Of a stretch of DNA of 64,000 nucleotides, positions 10,581 to 22,035 are shown one piece after another (the first letter of the stretch is position 1; each line of letters begins with the position of its first letter). Below the pieces are notes generated by a model, which was given only the letters and a program-made list of their open reading frames with translations, was not told the DNA's origin and did not search any database. The DNA comes from Lates calcarifer (lineage: Eukaryota; Chordata; Actinopteri; Centropomidae). Where the stretch lies: assembly GCF_001640805.2 (NCBI RefSeq), contig NC_066853.1, positions 27,296,378 to 27,360,377 on the forward strand, read 5' to 3'. The position numbers were made by a program, and so were the translations under genes.

Positions 10581-11224
10581 GAGACAGACTTTCTGCTGCT
10601 TGTAGCACTACAGTAGGTGAGCGTACTACACTCAAAGTAGACACAATCATTTACACACGCACACACACATACACAAACACAGGTGCCTAAGAGACTATCT
10701 CACAATTCCATCTTAATGCCAGCTGTGGGAGGTAGCACATATACCTTACAACTAACAGACAAGTCCAGCTTGTGATTTACCCTCTCTAAAGCAAAAAACA
10801 AACTCAGTTGAATCCATAATTGTCTGGCTGATCTTGGCCATTTGGCCACACATTTATTATTCTCTTTTACAGCCACCATTACTTGTGTGACTATCCCAAG
10901 AGGCTGAGGTTAAGCACACGCCATCATTGCCACCCATCCTGGCTTCATAATGGTCGACCTTATAGGGCAGGTGCCATCAGCTCGTGCCATCTCACAAGTC
11001 CGTCTTGCCCATCCTCTGACTATTCCAGCTGAAATACTGATGACAGCACAATTTAAGGAAGGGGTCACAGATGAGGAGAGTAAAGGAGGTGGTGGATGGA
11101 TAGTCTAGAGTGGAAAGACTGGCTGGTCAGAGAGGAGAAAGAGAGAAAGAGGAAGAAAAAATCATGATAGTGATGGTATATCCCATGTAGTGGGAATAAC
11201 AGCTTTTTGCCCCATTAAGTCATA
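10581..11224. other. Intergenic sequence with a possible conserved block
   Basis: 10880-11080 is of more complex composition (CATAATGG, GGCAGGTGCC, CAGCTGAAATACTGATGACAG) and could be conserved. 11120-11160 is purine-rich. No gene seen. Confidence 0.35.
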
Positions 11225-11412
11225 CAACAAGGAGGGCTCGAGCCTATCCCAGCTGACGGTGGGCGAAAGGCATGTTGGACCCTGGACAGATCACCATTCC
11301 ATCACAGGACCAACATATATAGACAAACAACCATTCACACTCACATTCACACCTACTTTGGACTTCACCAATTAACCCAACCTGCATGTCTTTGGACTGT
11401 GGGAGTATCTGG
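11225..11412 (-). repeat. SINE-like teleost dispersed repeat (GGTGGCACGGTGG family), 3' part
   Basis: Reading the plus strand: GCCTATCCCAGCTGACGGTG, CCCTGGACAG, ATAGACAAACAACCATTCAC, then CCTGCATGTCTTTGGACTGTGGGAG. These phrases in this order recur at 13105-13395, 28999-29224, 37661-37914 and 55515-55690, so it is one family. The forward orientation begins GGTGGCACGGTGGTGCAGTGG, so this copy is reversed. It is truncated at its original 5' side. Two other copies carry target duplications. Confidence 0.75.
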
Positions 11413-12298
11413 ACACGCAGGCATAATATATATATTAAACCCCCTCCTTTTTTTCCAAGTGAGCTTTATTTGGTCTACAGTTAATAGGTGCAATTAATCT
11501 GATATAAAGTTTGGGGGGGGGGGGGTTAAAGATAGAGTATTATGGGTGGGGGGTGGGGTATCCTCCCACTGACAGACAGTAGACAGACAGAAATTCAGTG
11601 GTATTGATGTTATTATAGATTTAGCTATTGTTGTAGTTCCTGTAGAGTATTTTGACAGAAGAGGCTGCAAAGGCAATGAATTTGAATGAGTTTATTTGCA
11701 AAGAAATTGAAAGACCAGTGTGACTATAACATTTATACCATCCTGTTTTTGATGACCACACCCCAATGAAATCCCAGAGACCAGTTAATGACTTATCTCC
11801 TCTCGCACCCACACACTGTTCTTTTCACGCTGTCCCTCACAACCCGCCACACTCTTGTGCGCAGGCACGACTCACACATATTCATACATGAACATTTGAC
11901 CTTTGTGCACCAACCTTTGATAATCATAAGCATTCACAATATAACATAGTTTACATTCATTGTACCATATATTCATTCACTATACCATACTAGCTAGCTA
12001 TGCTGTTGTCCCATAAATGCATCTTCCCTAGATGCCATAGTTTGCAGAACTGCTTGGTTGTTGCCTTATTTAAAATTTCAAAGGCATTAAGAGGAGGTGG
12101 ATTAATTTAGTGAAGAACCACACTGATGGAGAGCTGAGGAATGCCACCAACAGCCGTCTCTGCAGTGACTGTTTAACTCTGGTTAGTTTTACAGACTTTG
12201 ATCGGAGACAACTGGAATTCACTGATAATCCGCAGACACTTTTGAATGGGGCCAAACCGACCATCTCCCTCCCCGGCCGACACAGCTAGCCTCTTAAA
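11413..12298. other. Intergenic sequence with a G-run
   Basis: A G13 run lies at 11513-11525 and further G-tracts at 11544-11558. 12090-12290 has more complex composition but no recognised product. Confidence 0.45.
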
Positions 12299-12500
12299 CT
12301 CAAGTCCTTTTTTATTCATATAGTACCAAATCACAGCAAAAGTTATCTTAAGGCAGGTCTCATAGAGCAGGTTTATACCCTACTCTTTATAATTTTTACA
12401 AAGGGAGACCCAACAATTCCCACCATGAGCAGCACTAGGCGACAGTGGCAAGAAAAAACTTCTTTTTAGGAGGCTGAAACCTCGAGCAGAACCAGACTCA
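12299..12500 (-). mobile_element. L2-type LINE 3' end (or SINE sharing its tail)
   Basis: On the plus strand: TTTTTTATTCATATAGTACC, AAATCACAGCAAAAGT, then GGAGACCCAACAATTC, GAGCAGCACTAGGCGACAGT, GGCAAGAAAAAACTT and CCTCGAGCAGAACCAGACTC. This is the reverse complement of the well-known 3' untranslated tail of teleost L2-type LINEs (TGGTTCTGCTCGAGG...GATTTGG.ACTATATGAATAAA). There is no coding part, so it is a 5'-truncated insertion. Family recognition is from memory but the phrase order is distinctive. Confidence 0.8.
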
Positions 12501-13104
12501 GTTTCTCAATGAGATGGTATTAGCTTGCTTACATTTAGCATCGCTGATTTACTGGTTAGGTACCTACTGTATAAACACAGTTTGATTTATTTTTTAACAT
12601 ATTTACCCCAGTAATATCATCAAACCTTACTTGATTGGCTGTAGTGGGCTCTGAGTGAGCTCAGATGCCATAGTGTTGCCTCATTCTATAAATTATCTGT
12701 GCATGTGATGAAGGAATGCACAGAGCAGGATAGAAATTCAGCTGAATTTGCATTAAATCTGGTTGTTTTAACCAAGATTGTGCTACTAGATATTTTTCCA
12801 ACTTTATTTAATTTCCCTGTTATAGGTTAACCTGCAGTTCTGCAAATTTCCAGTTTATTCCTGTTAATTACATTAATTCCCATATATTCCTTTTAATTCC
12901 CATAGAAAGTTTCCAACTTTGAAAATGGAATTTTGCAACCCTAGACACGCCCCCCACCCCCACCCCAGTCTCAGAGTAGAGAGAGCTCCTTATTTTGTCA
13001 TGATTTCAAAACGGAGTTTTATATATTTACCGATTTTTTTAACCATTTAACCACCACCCATTTGTTGCGGTGTGACTGACTCAGGATGCATGCTACTTTT
13101 TCAA
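12501..13104. other. Unannotated intergenic sequence
   Basis: AT-rich with a C-rich patch at 12950-12966. 12840-12940 has the style of an old repeat (TTAATTCCCATA twice). No gene seen. Confidence 0.45.
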
Positions 13105-13395
13105 TAGGTAGGGTCAGCAGTCTATCACAGGACTGACACATACAGACTATTTAAGACATAGGCATTAATGTCCATTTAAACTTCCGAAAATGTTGAACTA
13201 TTTCTTGAATCTGCATAGACTATGATAGCAAATTTTACACAGACCTGCACATGGACGCAAAGATATCCTCACATTCACACTAAGGGGCACTTTTGAGTCA
13301 ACGATTAACCTAACCTACATGTCCTTGGACTGTGGGAGGAAGCTGGAGTACCCAGAGGAAGAGAACATGCAAACTCCACACAGTTCTAGAGTTGA
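13105..13395 (-). repeat. SINE-like repeat copy interrupted by a 118-bp insertion
   Basis: Repeat phrases before the break (TCTATCACAGGACTGACACA, ending CATACAGAC) and after it (TCACATTCACACTA, CCTACATGTCCTTGGACTGT, GGGAGGAAGC, GAACATGCAAACTCCACAC) are those of the GGTGGCACGGTGG family in reverse orientation. The segment 13148-13265 does not belong to the family: it replaces about ten family bases and is a near-exact copy of 10463-10580. Confidence 0.8.
13148..13265 (+). repeat. Target copy of the 118-bp local duplication
   Basis: 116 of 118 positions match 10463-10580. It has no target-site duplication, no terminal repeats and no A-tail, so it does not look like transposition. Template switching during break repair fits better. 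Confidence 0.9.
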
Positions 13396-13446
13396 CTCTC
13401 CAAACCTTATGGTAACAGTCACGAAACATGAGCTCCTCTAGGCAAT

Positions 13447-13625
13447 GGACCAAGGAATTAAGCTAAATGTCATTAAGAAATGGCAATTAAGAGGAACTGT
13501 AGAAATCACAAGATGTGAAAGACTTTCAGAAAAAGCAAAATCCTCATAGGAATGCAAAGGACCTGCAGGAGGGTTTAGCTGACAAAGGAAAGGTGGTACA
13601 CCATTCCATGGTGCAAGATTGCTAG
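13447..13625 (+). pseudogene. Tc1-like transposase fragment (DNA-binding domain)
   Basis: Frame 13527-13622 encodes NPHRNAKDLQEGLADKGKVV then HHSMVQ and a stop, matching the second helix-turn-helix block of teleost Tc1-like transposases (NPH.TAKDLQ.DLA..G..VH.STVQR). Just upstream another frame gives IKLNVIKKWQ and GTVEITRCERLS, the preceding linker. The first two helices and the whole DDE catalytic domain are missing. A live Tc1 transposase is about 340 residues; here about 60 remain, with a frame change and stops. No terminal inverted repeats are visible nearby. Confidence 0.8.
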
Positions 13626-13799
13626 AGAGTCTAAAATGTACACTAAAAAAATCAACTATGGCATGTGTTTGATTAGTGAATTGAGTGTTCATTAAATGAT
13701 TGGTTGGTTTGTGTTCATTGGACACAGGTAAAAGAAAAATCAGATTAATTAATGCAATTCCAATGAGAATAACGTTCTTCAAAACAATGACTCTGATAT
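13626..13799. other. AT-rich linker sequence
   Basis: No feature recognised between the Tc1 fragment and the possible transcript unit downstream. Confidence 0.4.
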
Positions 13800-14790
13800 G
13801 ATGAGCTATTGCGCATGCTCCAACTCCAGCATATACGTAAATATTTTGTACAGGCGGGAACAGACGTTAATGCTGAGTTTGTACTTTCACCTCATCTTTT
13901 GGGTAAGTAATTATTGTATATCTGTAGAAATATAGGATCTGTAGAATCTGCACCTGTGTTGTAGCCAGGCTGGAAGCCACATAGATGTCGTAGGCACTTG
14001 ATCGTTACGGACCGTTAGGTAAACACTTTATACCATTACAGTTTAGCATCAAACTTGAAGAGACAAAACACAGAGAGTTGCATAACATTTTAAATGAAAA
14101 GAAGAAACCAAAGCAGTCGTGTTCAAGTGCGGTCTTAGTAATTTACGGCACCAGGCTAATGTTTTAGTCACAGTGTGCAGGCTAACGGCTAATTAAGCTA
14201 GCCGAATCAGTGAGTGTGTGAGCGAGAGTGAGGGAGCGTCCTGTCGGCTGATCTGTGCGGATTGTGGGTAAAGTCTAAACTATGGATGCAGCAGTGTTGG
14301 CTGGTCAGCATGAGGCAAAAATAACGATTTTATGATACTAGCCTATCAACTCGTTGGAGCTGTAATTCTGAAGAGACTAGCAAAAGACTGAAAAACTTTC
14401 TGCTTCGCAGATTTGCTTCCACATGGTAAGTTTGTCATCGTTTATCACGTGTAAATGTGTATGTGCATCATTGAGGTTTAATGATTTAGCTGAAAAGCAG
14501 TGTTAAATGTTTTTTAAAATGTATTAAGCTGATACCTTTTATCTTTGCCTAATGCCTTTTTTCCCTTATGTTTTCAGTGATTTGTATGTGACAGTGCTGA
14601 GATTGGTCATCCACCCTTCAGAACAGTGAGGTTACATGTTGGTGTGCATTCTCAGGTGACATTGCTGAAAACTGACGCCTGTGTGTCAGTGCTCATTAAA
14701 TTGAAGGAATGTATGGTATGAGATGTTAAAAACAAGTATGTTTGTTAAAGCAAAATATTAAATAAAATGTTAAAATGTTTTGGATGCTCT
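13800..14790 (+). ncRNA. Candidate small spliced noncoding transcript
   Basis: Splice-like signals are ordered as in a short gene. A first exon could end at 13902 (TTTTGG then GTAAGT). A second donor GTAAGT begins at 14426 after CTTCCACATG. A strong acceptor (pyrimidine tract, then TTTTCAG) ends at 14577. AATAAA follows at 14761-14766. The last exon would be about 14578-14785. No long open frame crosses these segments. The style, including GCGGGAACAGACGTTAATGC in the first exon, resembles multi-copy teleost transcripts I have seen, possibly the same family as the fragment at 1191-1650. Low certainty: no expression evidence and the middle exon start is undefined. Confidence 0.3.
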
Positions 14791-15841
14791 TGTTCTGTAG
14801 TTTAGTGAACCTTTGGTAATTTCATTTTAATCAAAAAAATCACCTCAACTCATTCAGTAAGACTGATATTAGTAAAAAAAAAGATAAAACCTGTAGTAGT
14901 TCATAGAACAAGGCTGAATTTCATTGTAATGAACAATGTGACCAGTGTAAGCTGAATTTAAATGAATTTGATTAGACAAACTAAGGAATGTTCTGATCCA
15001 ATAAAAGGCAAATACATTGAATTGAGGTAGTAACATAACATTTAACCAACAAATTTACATGGTGTTGAACCACCACAGTCTTGATAGACTGGTTGTACTT
15101 GATTTGTTTAGATGGGATTTATTTTTTTGAGTGTAGGGAATCACCAGAAGAATGACAAGCATTAACATTTGAATAAATGCTCATTTATAATGTCTGTATG
15201 AGGCAAGGGTGATACTTTTCACTTCGGAAATGCAACAAAAATCGAACCTGTATTATGGATACTATATGACAGTACATAAACCTATATCCACGTTTTTCTA
15301 TATTTGCAAGGTATGGTATACCAAACATCCTATCATGATATTGTACATTTTCTAGTAAATTTCCTGGAATTCAGATATTACATAAGATTGGAATGTTTGT
15401 CTTTAGTTAATTTTGTGAATTAGAATTAGATTTATCACATTCATACAAAAATACTACCAGTATCAATGTCAATCACTTAATACAGGGATATTACAGGGAT
15501 AACTACTTCAGATATTATCTCACAGTATATGTTGTTGTACTGTCTAACCCTAATTAGAGGCATCAAGAGTTCCATCTGAATACACAGATTACACGGATTG
15601 GCTTAAGCAAAATGATCAGGCAAAAACAAGGTAATATCTTTTTCTGTTGCAAAGACTGGAATGCAGAGGAGAGAGAGGAGAAAGAGGGGGCAAAGAGGGA
15701 CATAGAAGAGAGAGAGATCAGGAACAGTTGTATATACTGTCAAGCACTGTCAGACTGGTTGTTAATGGTAATAATAGTGATACTTACAGGTGTAATAGTG
15801 TTACTTATAAAACAATTATTTAATTGATGATGTGCAGTAGT

Positions 15842-15845
<4 letters not shown>
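14791..15845. other. AT-rich sequence downstream of the candidate transcript
   Basis: 15090-15136 ends TTTTTTTGAGTGTAG, a phrase I associate with 3' ends of the same multi-copy transcript family. The rest is unannotated. Confidence 0.35.

Positions 15846-15873
<28 letters not shown>
15846..15873 (+). repeat. (GA)n microsatellite
   Basis: About 13 GA units. Confidence 0.95.
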
Positions 15874-15876
<3 letters not shown>

Positions 15877-16025
15877 GAAGTGCTCAGCGTGTTATGGGAG
15901 TTCCCTTAGCAGCATCAGCCTACAGCACCTGAACCAGCCCTAACTGTAAACCTTATCAAAGAGGCAAGTTTTAAGCCTAATCTTAAATGTAGAGAGGGTG
16001 CCATCCCTTTGGACTCCTCACAATG
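15874..16025 (+). repeat. Fragment of an L2-associated teleost repeat
   Basis: Phrases GTGCTCAGCGTGTTATGGGA, CCAGCCCTAACTGTAAACC, CAAGTTTTAAGCCTAATCTT and AAATGTAGAGAGGGTG occur in the order expected from a long repeat often found attached to L2-type tails in teleosts. Flanked on the left by the GA tract. Confidence 0.6.
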
Positions 16026-19000
16026 AAAAGCACTGACTGCATAGACTTTCTTCACTCTCTTTCCTTATGTCCTCCCGTGATCACCCTCTGTTCCTTTGCC
16101 ATGTCATTCTCACCACATTCTGTCCTACCCGGTCCAGTCTCTGTGTTTTGGGGGCATGCTGCAGGTGCAGGGTCATGTCTCTGGGTGTCATAGTGGACTG
16201 CAGGGTGCTGTGATGGGTGGATGTGCCGGGCAACCCACTACTGCTGCTACTGATCGTCTCTGCTGGTGATGATACCTGTATGTCATCAGTCCTGGCACCC
16301 TCTGCAAACTTCACAGGGAGGCTGAAAATTAAACAGGGGCTCCCTTCCCTGCCTGTGGCCCAAGGAAATATGTGTGTGTGTGTGTGTGTCTGTGTGTGCA
16401 CTCAAGTATAGCAGTGCTTTTCTATTGGGACTGGAAGGTACACTTGGATGTGTGAGTGTGTGTTTGGCCTTGAGCTTGCACACCGTAACTTTTTACTTGT
16501 TCTTGTTGACATCATAGAGTGAATGCTAGTTGCATGTATTTATGTGTTCTTGTTATAATTTGTGCACTTTAGTGTGTGCTAAACAAACAAAAGCTTACTG
16601 GTATTCCTCACTTTCTCTCCCTTTCTTTCTTACTCTCTCCACTCGGCTTCTCTGACCTCCAACACTTCTCTGCAGACAGTGAAAACACCACCAAGTTGAC
16701 AAGGAACACTGGTGCTGAAAATATAAATACGCATGCATGTCACTGAACACACACACACACAGCAGGCTTTTAGCTAGCCAGCACAACATGCCAAAGCTGC
16801 ACTTCACACCTGGGCTGGCTGGCATTTATTGGGTAAGCTCCCACCCAGTGGGAGGGGAGGGAGGAACAACACCTCGCCACTGCTAAAACAATCTCACGGC
16901 TCTGTGACCAGGGGAAAACAAAGGCAGCAGTGCAAAAAGTCAAGAAACAGCAGCCATTTGTCAAATTGTGACTGGTTAAGAGAAATTTTGGCTGAAAATT
17001 TAAACACATTGTTTGGAATTTGCTCCTGTACTGGTTTACAATCATTAAAGAATTTGTGACTTATGATCCTCACTGACTTTATGTATTTATGTGTATATTA
17101 TATATCCATATCAATCATATTATATCCAATCAATCAAATGAATATGTACAGTGTTAATTGTATGGTGATAAACCCACAAACAGCAAAACTATAGTTAAAA
17201 CTCAACTCTACAACTCTACTTGTTTTAGCCTCTTTAGCTAAATCTTTTTCTGCGGACCACTCTCAGTGACTAGCTGGTGAAGATAGTATAGCATTTATTA
17301 TCTTAAGAAAGGAATTAGTGAGATAAAATAATTCAGCTAAAAGAAGAGTGATTATTGAACCTTGTATTCTTCGGGTAAACACAGAAATTATCTCCAAGTG
17401 AATGATCATCTTGCTCTGTGTCTGACAGACATATAAGTATTTGTTTCCTAATACATTTGCTGTAACAACCTCATAGAGTGATAATATGTAAAGTTAGGTG
17501 ATGCAAAAAGTATGATATGGACGCCTGTCGATCAAGAGGTATGGTCTATTTTATTCCACAGATTCAGGTGTCATGTGCTAATATCTGCTAATGTGGCCTC
17601 AAGCCTCCAATCTCATTGTACTGACTCATGTGACATCACTTAAGGACATAGTTCATGCAGCTTTCAGTACTTAAACACCTATAAACAGATTTTGATGTGT
17701 AAGATTGTATTTTCCTTTTAATCATCAAAAAACAAACAGAAGCCACATTGTGCTAAATGTTGGGTTTACAGACTTTGTGACCATCTCTGTATAATTACAA
17801 AAGCGCTGTGTGAGGTGAATACACTCTCAGCTAATCACATCACTAGTCTCATTGCTCTGAAACAGCTGATCAGGTCACAGGGAAACATGACAAGATAGTC
17901 CAAGAAATGGAGAGAGACTTCCTCGGGAAATCATATGTAGAATATTAGCAAACAGAACCACAAATCATTCAGCAAGATGAATGATTTATTGCACATTGTA
18001 AATGAACACACTGAACGCATATCACAACTGATGATGCAGCATTAGCTGCCATATGCAAACAATGTCTCTATGTTGAATACAATGTAACCATAACTGACTG
18101 GATTGTTAGATAAAGCCACCAAAATCAGATCCAAGTCTGATACGTTCATTCTTTATCTGACAAATAGTAGTTTTTCTAGATACCACCATTTGTTCTCACA
18201 TCACCAACATTCCATACTTATGTCATATGATTACAAGTGAGCCAGCTCCATGACAACTGAGCCAAGCAATCCATTCATTGCTGGAGACAGTCTGACACAG
18301 ATGTGGGTGCCAGAAAAAGCTAAGTGGAACTTGGGTAAAAATTGCTTTCCAAGTTGTAATAAACCAGAATTATCCTTCAGAAACTAGTTGATTTCAGGTC
18401 ACTTTGTAAAGGTTTGTTAAGGCTTTCTTGCAGTCACTGCCATGATTACCCCCAACTGCTAAGACATTTCTATGGTCCTCAAAATGGATCCAATTTACAC
18501 TTCCCGCTCAGCTATATTTTTATGTCCAGCCCTTAAGAAGACATTATTAGAGCTTTTATACAATGGTTTGAGGAGACTTAGTTGTCAAAAATCCTAATAA
18601 AACACTTGCTCTGATGGTGAATTCACGATAACCACGCCAAGTACTTTGAAGGTGACCTGTGTTTTATCTGTGCTCATTCTTTTTTTCTTGCTGGTGTACT
18701 GAAAATGAGTTATGGCAGGGATGGGGGAAAGGGGCATGTGAAGGGCAAGGTTTTAAAGGGCCAGCAGAGTGAGGACAGGAGGTCTAAACAAATGAAAGGT
18801 TGAAGGGCAAAAGGCATGTGGAGGGAAATGGTTTAAAAAATAATGGAAGAGAGGTTCACAAACAGGTGGTGATACAGCGAAAGACAGCAGCAAGGTGGGA
18901 GAGCAAATACAAGTGCTATGGATAACACTTGATCCAGACTTTAGGATTAAAATAGCAAATTAAAATGACTCACAATTGTACTGTCAGCATCAAGACACAT

Positions 19001-19699
19001 TTTGATCAAATACTGTTAAATTGCACTGTGTTGAACATTATGTTTGGGCCGGAGTTTTAGCAATTTGTGTAATTATAAACGTGTTTTAACACCATGATTT
19101 TTGAATTAGGCCTGCATCTCCTAGCAGGATAACTGTTTTACCACAGTCCACCATACAAATATAGAATGTATAAAAAACATATATTAATTACAAAAATTAT
19201 GAATTCTAGCTTATACATTTCTTATAACTTGTCTTATCTCTGGCTTTCCATTGTTGTTATTTTTTAATTATGAGGAACACACAAATATTAAACATTGTTG
19301 GAGGCTGTCCAAAACTGATTTCTGTGAATGTCATGAATGTCAATATACCGGGCTTTGGCCTTAAAATATCAGGGTAAAGCAATTGGACAAGCAGGATAAC
19401 AGCAGTTTGCAGTTTTATTAGCTATTTTTGAGACTTGCAAGAGTTTTTTTTCTTTCTTCATCAATTAATCAATATCAGATAGAGACCCAGTGAAAATTAG
19501 TTATTGCACCTTGAAAGTTTGAAGGCTGTATGTTAACTGTATATTAGCCACAGGAAGATAAATAAACCACAACAGAGAAAAAGGAGTGAATGTACAGTGA
19601 CTGGAGAGACACATGTCTACAATTGCTCCTTTCCAGTGACCTCGACTCCAAATCCTCCACCACAATTAGAAACAAAATGAGGTGAGCTGTCACTGAAAA
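16026..19699. other. Long unannotated intergenic stretch
   Basis: A TG microsatellite lies at 16372-16396, and there is a moderately GC patch at 16100-16340. 16780-16960 and 17820-18300 have complex composition and might be conserved. 18700-18920 is purine-rich. I see no coding exon, tRNA or recognised transposon. Confidence 0.45.
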
Positions 19700-20100
19700 A
19701 CACTGAGATTGACCCACTTTGGCACAGTCAACAATAAACTAGCTTTTCTTTACCTTTTGTTTTCGTCTCTCTCCCTGTCTCCTTTGCCGTTGGGAGGGGG
19801 AGGTGGCAGGGGAACAAGGTCTCTGAGTGCTAAAATGACTGTTGTTGTGCGATGTTTACAGTGGCCTCAGAATTGGAGCGACGAATTACATTGTCAGGGA
19901 CACATCCATGTGGGATGAAGAGGAGGAGAAGCTTCAAATGTTCACCATTGAACACCTTCAATGGCTGGTAATACAAGAGGTGTGGCTGCTCCTATTAAAA
20001 TGTGTGCCTGAATCAATAAGAGGCATAATTAGAGTTGTTAGAGCAAATTATAACATGGCTATTATGTGGCTGTACAATGTTGCTCCGTAAACTGTTATTA
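19700..20100. promoter_or_regulatory. Candidate conserved noncoding element
   Basis: 19840-20095 is low-repeat and rich in AT-core motifs (GGCATAATTAGAG near 20024-20036, GCAAATTATAACATGGC). A short open frame here has no recognisable domain. Regulatory reading is inference. Confidence 0.3.
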
Positions 20101-20518
20101 CAGGGGGAGAAGCTTTGTGTGTGTGTATGTGTGTATGTGTGAGAGAGAGAGAGATAGAGTGAGGATTTTGGCAGTCGGTTAGAGATGGAGGATTAGATGC
20201 GATAGTTGCCTCTTTCTACTGTAATTACCACTCCCTTTATTGACAGAATGCTCATTTTTCTCTGGCTTTTGTCTAAACTACAATTTCCTCCATTGTACAG
20301 TAGTAATTTTGAAGTGTATTTCTGCAGCAGTGGTGCCTCTTTTTCACTTTTTGAAATTGTTGCTATCCTCATCTCAGATCAACTGTAAGCTGCTACACAC
20401 ACTCCTCATATATACACCATACAGTCACTGTGCGTAGTCTCTAAACATTTAGTCTGTGTGTAAATATCATAATAAAGACACGCACTGAGTGTATAATATC
20501 ATTTGTCTATAACAAGTC
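20101..20518. other. Unannotated intergenic sequence
   Basis: Short TG/GA-rich patch at 20116-20160. Nothing else recognised. Confidence 0.5.
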
Positions 20519-20532
20519 TTTCTTAATCTACT

Positions 20533-20679
20533 AAATTATTTTTGGGCCTTTTAGGCCTTTATTAGAAATAGCAGGGGAATGACATGCAACAAAGGTCCGT
20601 CTGGATCGGGAGTCGTTGCCCAGGGCCTTGAGGCCCATGTATTACACGCCCTAACCATTCAGTTATCGGGTCACACCCC
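20533..20679 (-). mobile_element. tRNA-derived SINE with target-site duplication
   Basis: Flanked by TTTCTTAATCTACT (20519-20532) and TTTCTTGATCTACT (20680-20693), a 14-bp target duplication with one mismatch. The body shares GGAATGACATGCA-type, GGTCCGTCTGGATCGGGAGT and AGGCCCATGT...CTAACCATT blocks with 45080-45276. Read on the minus strand, GACTCCCGATC and the preceding bases correspond to a tRNA-type B box, and the element would end in an A-rich tail at its low-coordinate side. It is non-autonomous and would depend on a LINE for retroposition. Confidence 0.8.
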
Positions 20680-20693
20680 TTTCTTGATCTACT

Positions 20694-21530
20694 CTCAGTG
20701 ATCCACTAAGGTCTCTGGGAATTCTTTAGACAGTTACAGGGGAAGAATACTGTTTTCAAGCATATTATAATCCATTTATGTCCAATAGTCAGATGAAGAG
20801 ACTTTTCTTAATCCAGATGCGTAAGTAGGTTTATGGCGCTTATAGTACCATTCTTTTGATATTTCTGGTTCCTACTATCAGCTGCTCATGACCTCAGCTG
20901 ACACGGTAAATGTATAAGAATATGAGACTATATCTACACTAATACATTTTACATTTTAAATTTTAAAAACGAAAGCCATCTCTGTCCAGATGATGGTGGT
21001 TACCATCTCGGTAAGTCAACCCAGGGATTTCCCTAGCGTGTCCATGTGAGGTAACATTACAAGCAATATTACAAGATATATAGTTGAACCTGAAGTTACC
21101 TCACTAAACTCATATCTTGCTTTGCATGCCTCAGACCATTCACATACACTGGGCATGTGTGTGCAATTTTAAACAGGAAGACAAAAGGTCACATGATAGG
21201 TGCCTAACTAATCTGGGAAGGATATGTTGTGCCTGATGACACCCAATCAGGAAGCGAAAGTGGGAGTCTGTGTCATCATTTCCAAAAATCTCAGTTTCTC
21301 AAGAGGAAAACAGGACTAGCAACATTCCCAAAAGTATCTGCAGTAGTGGAGGCCAGGCATAAATATAGCAACAGTGATTTGTTTTCAAACAAAAAATGTG
21401 GGATGTAGCCTAAATGTTCCACCTGTGCATGTCTTGAATGTACCTGTGTGTGCATACCCCCAGTGTAACATAGTTTGCACAGAATAGGCATTTGCATTAT
21501 GCAAACAGAAAGACACAGTCACACAGACAG
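20694..21530. other. Unannotated intergenic sequence
   Basis: No gene or repeat recognised. Confidence 0.5.
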
Positions 21531-22035
21531 TAGTTTCAGAAAGTATTCAGATCCCATCATAAAGTTTTCAGACCATTAATTCAGTACTTTGTAGGTGCCC
21601 CTTTGGCAACAATTACAGTTTCTAGGTAACTCTCTACCACCTTGATTTGGGTGTTTTTTTTCCATTCTTCCCGGCAGATCCTCTCCATCAAATTTGATGG
21701 AAAGTGTCTGTGAACTGCCATCTTCAGGTCTCTCCACAGATGCTCAATGGGGCTTAAGTCTGGGCTTTAGTTCGGCCACTCAAGGACAGTCAGCGACTTG
21801 TCTCAAAGCCACTCCAGTGTTGGCTGTATGATTCAGGTTATTGTTGTGCTGCAAGTTGAACCATTACCCCAGTCTCAGGTCACATGCACTTTGGAGCAAG
21901 TTTTCTTCAAGGACCTCTCTGTATTTGGCTGCATTAATCCTTCCCTCAGCTCTGGCCAGCCTCCCTGTCCCTACCACTGAGAAGCAGCTCCGTAGCATGA
22001 GCCACTGTAGCCAAATTTTAGTATCTTGTCTGAAC
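21531..22035 (-). pseudogene. Tc1-like transposase, C-terminal half, degraded
   Basis: On the minus strand the translation runs through GRLARAEGRINAAKYREVL, LLQSACDLRLG, a QHNNNLNHTA segment, then LEWPN-stop-SPDLSPIEHLWRDLK and AVHRHFPSN, ending near 21575 with a GAPTKY-like C-terminus and stop. These are the second half of the Tc1 DD34E catalytic domain. The second catalytic Asp (QQDN..HTA in live elements) is Asn here, the Glu in PIEHLW is retained, and there are stops and frameshifts. The N-terminal half is absent. The sequence GTATTCAGATCC near 21544 resembles the terminal region of the element. The copy is 5' truncated and dead. Confidence 0.9.

Noticed and set aside
19842..20090. 82-codon open frame as a coding exon
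   Set aside because: Hydrophobic product without a domain. The sequence reads better as a noncoding island with AT-core motifs.
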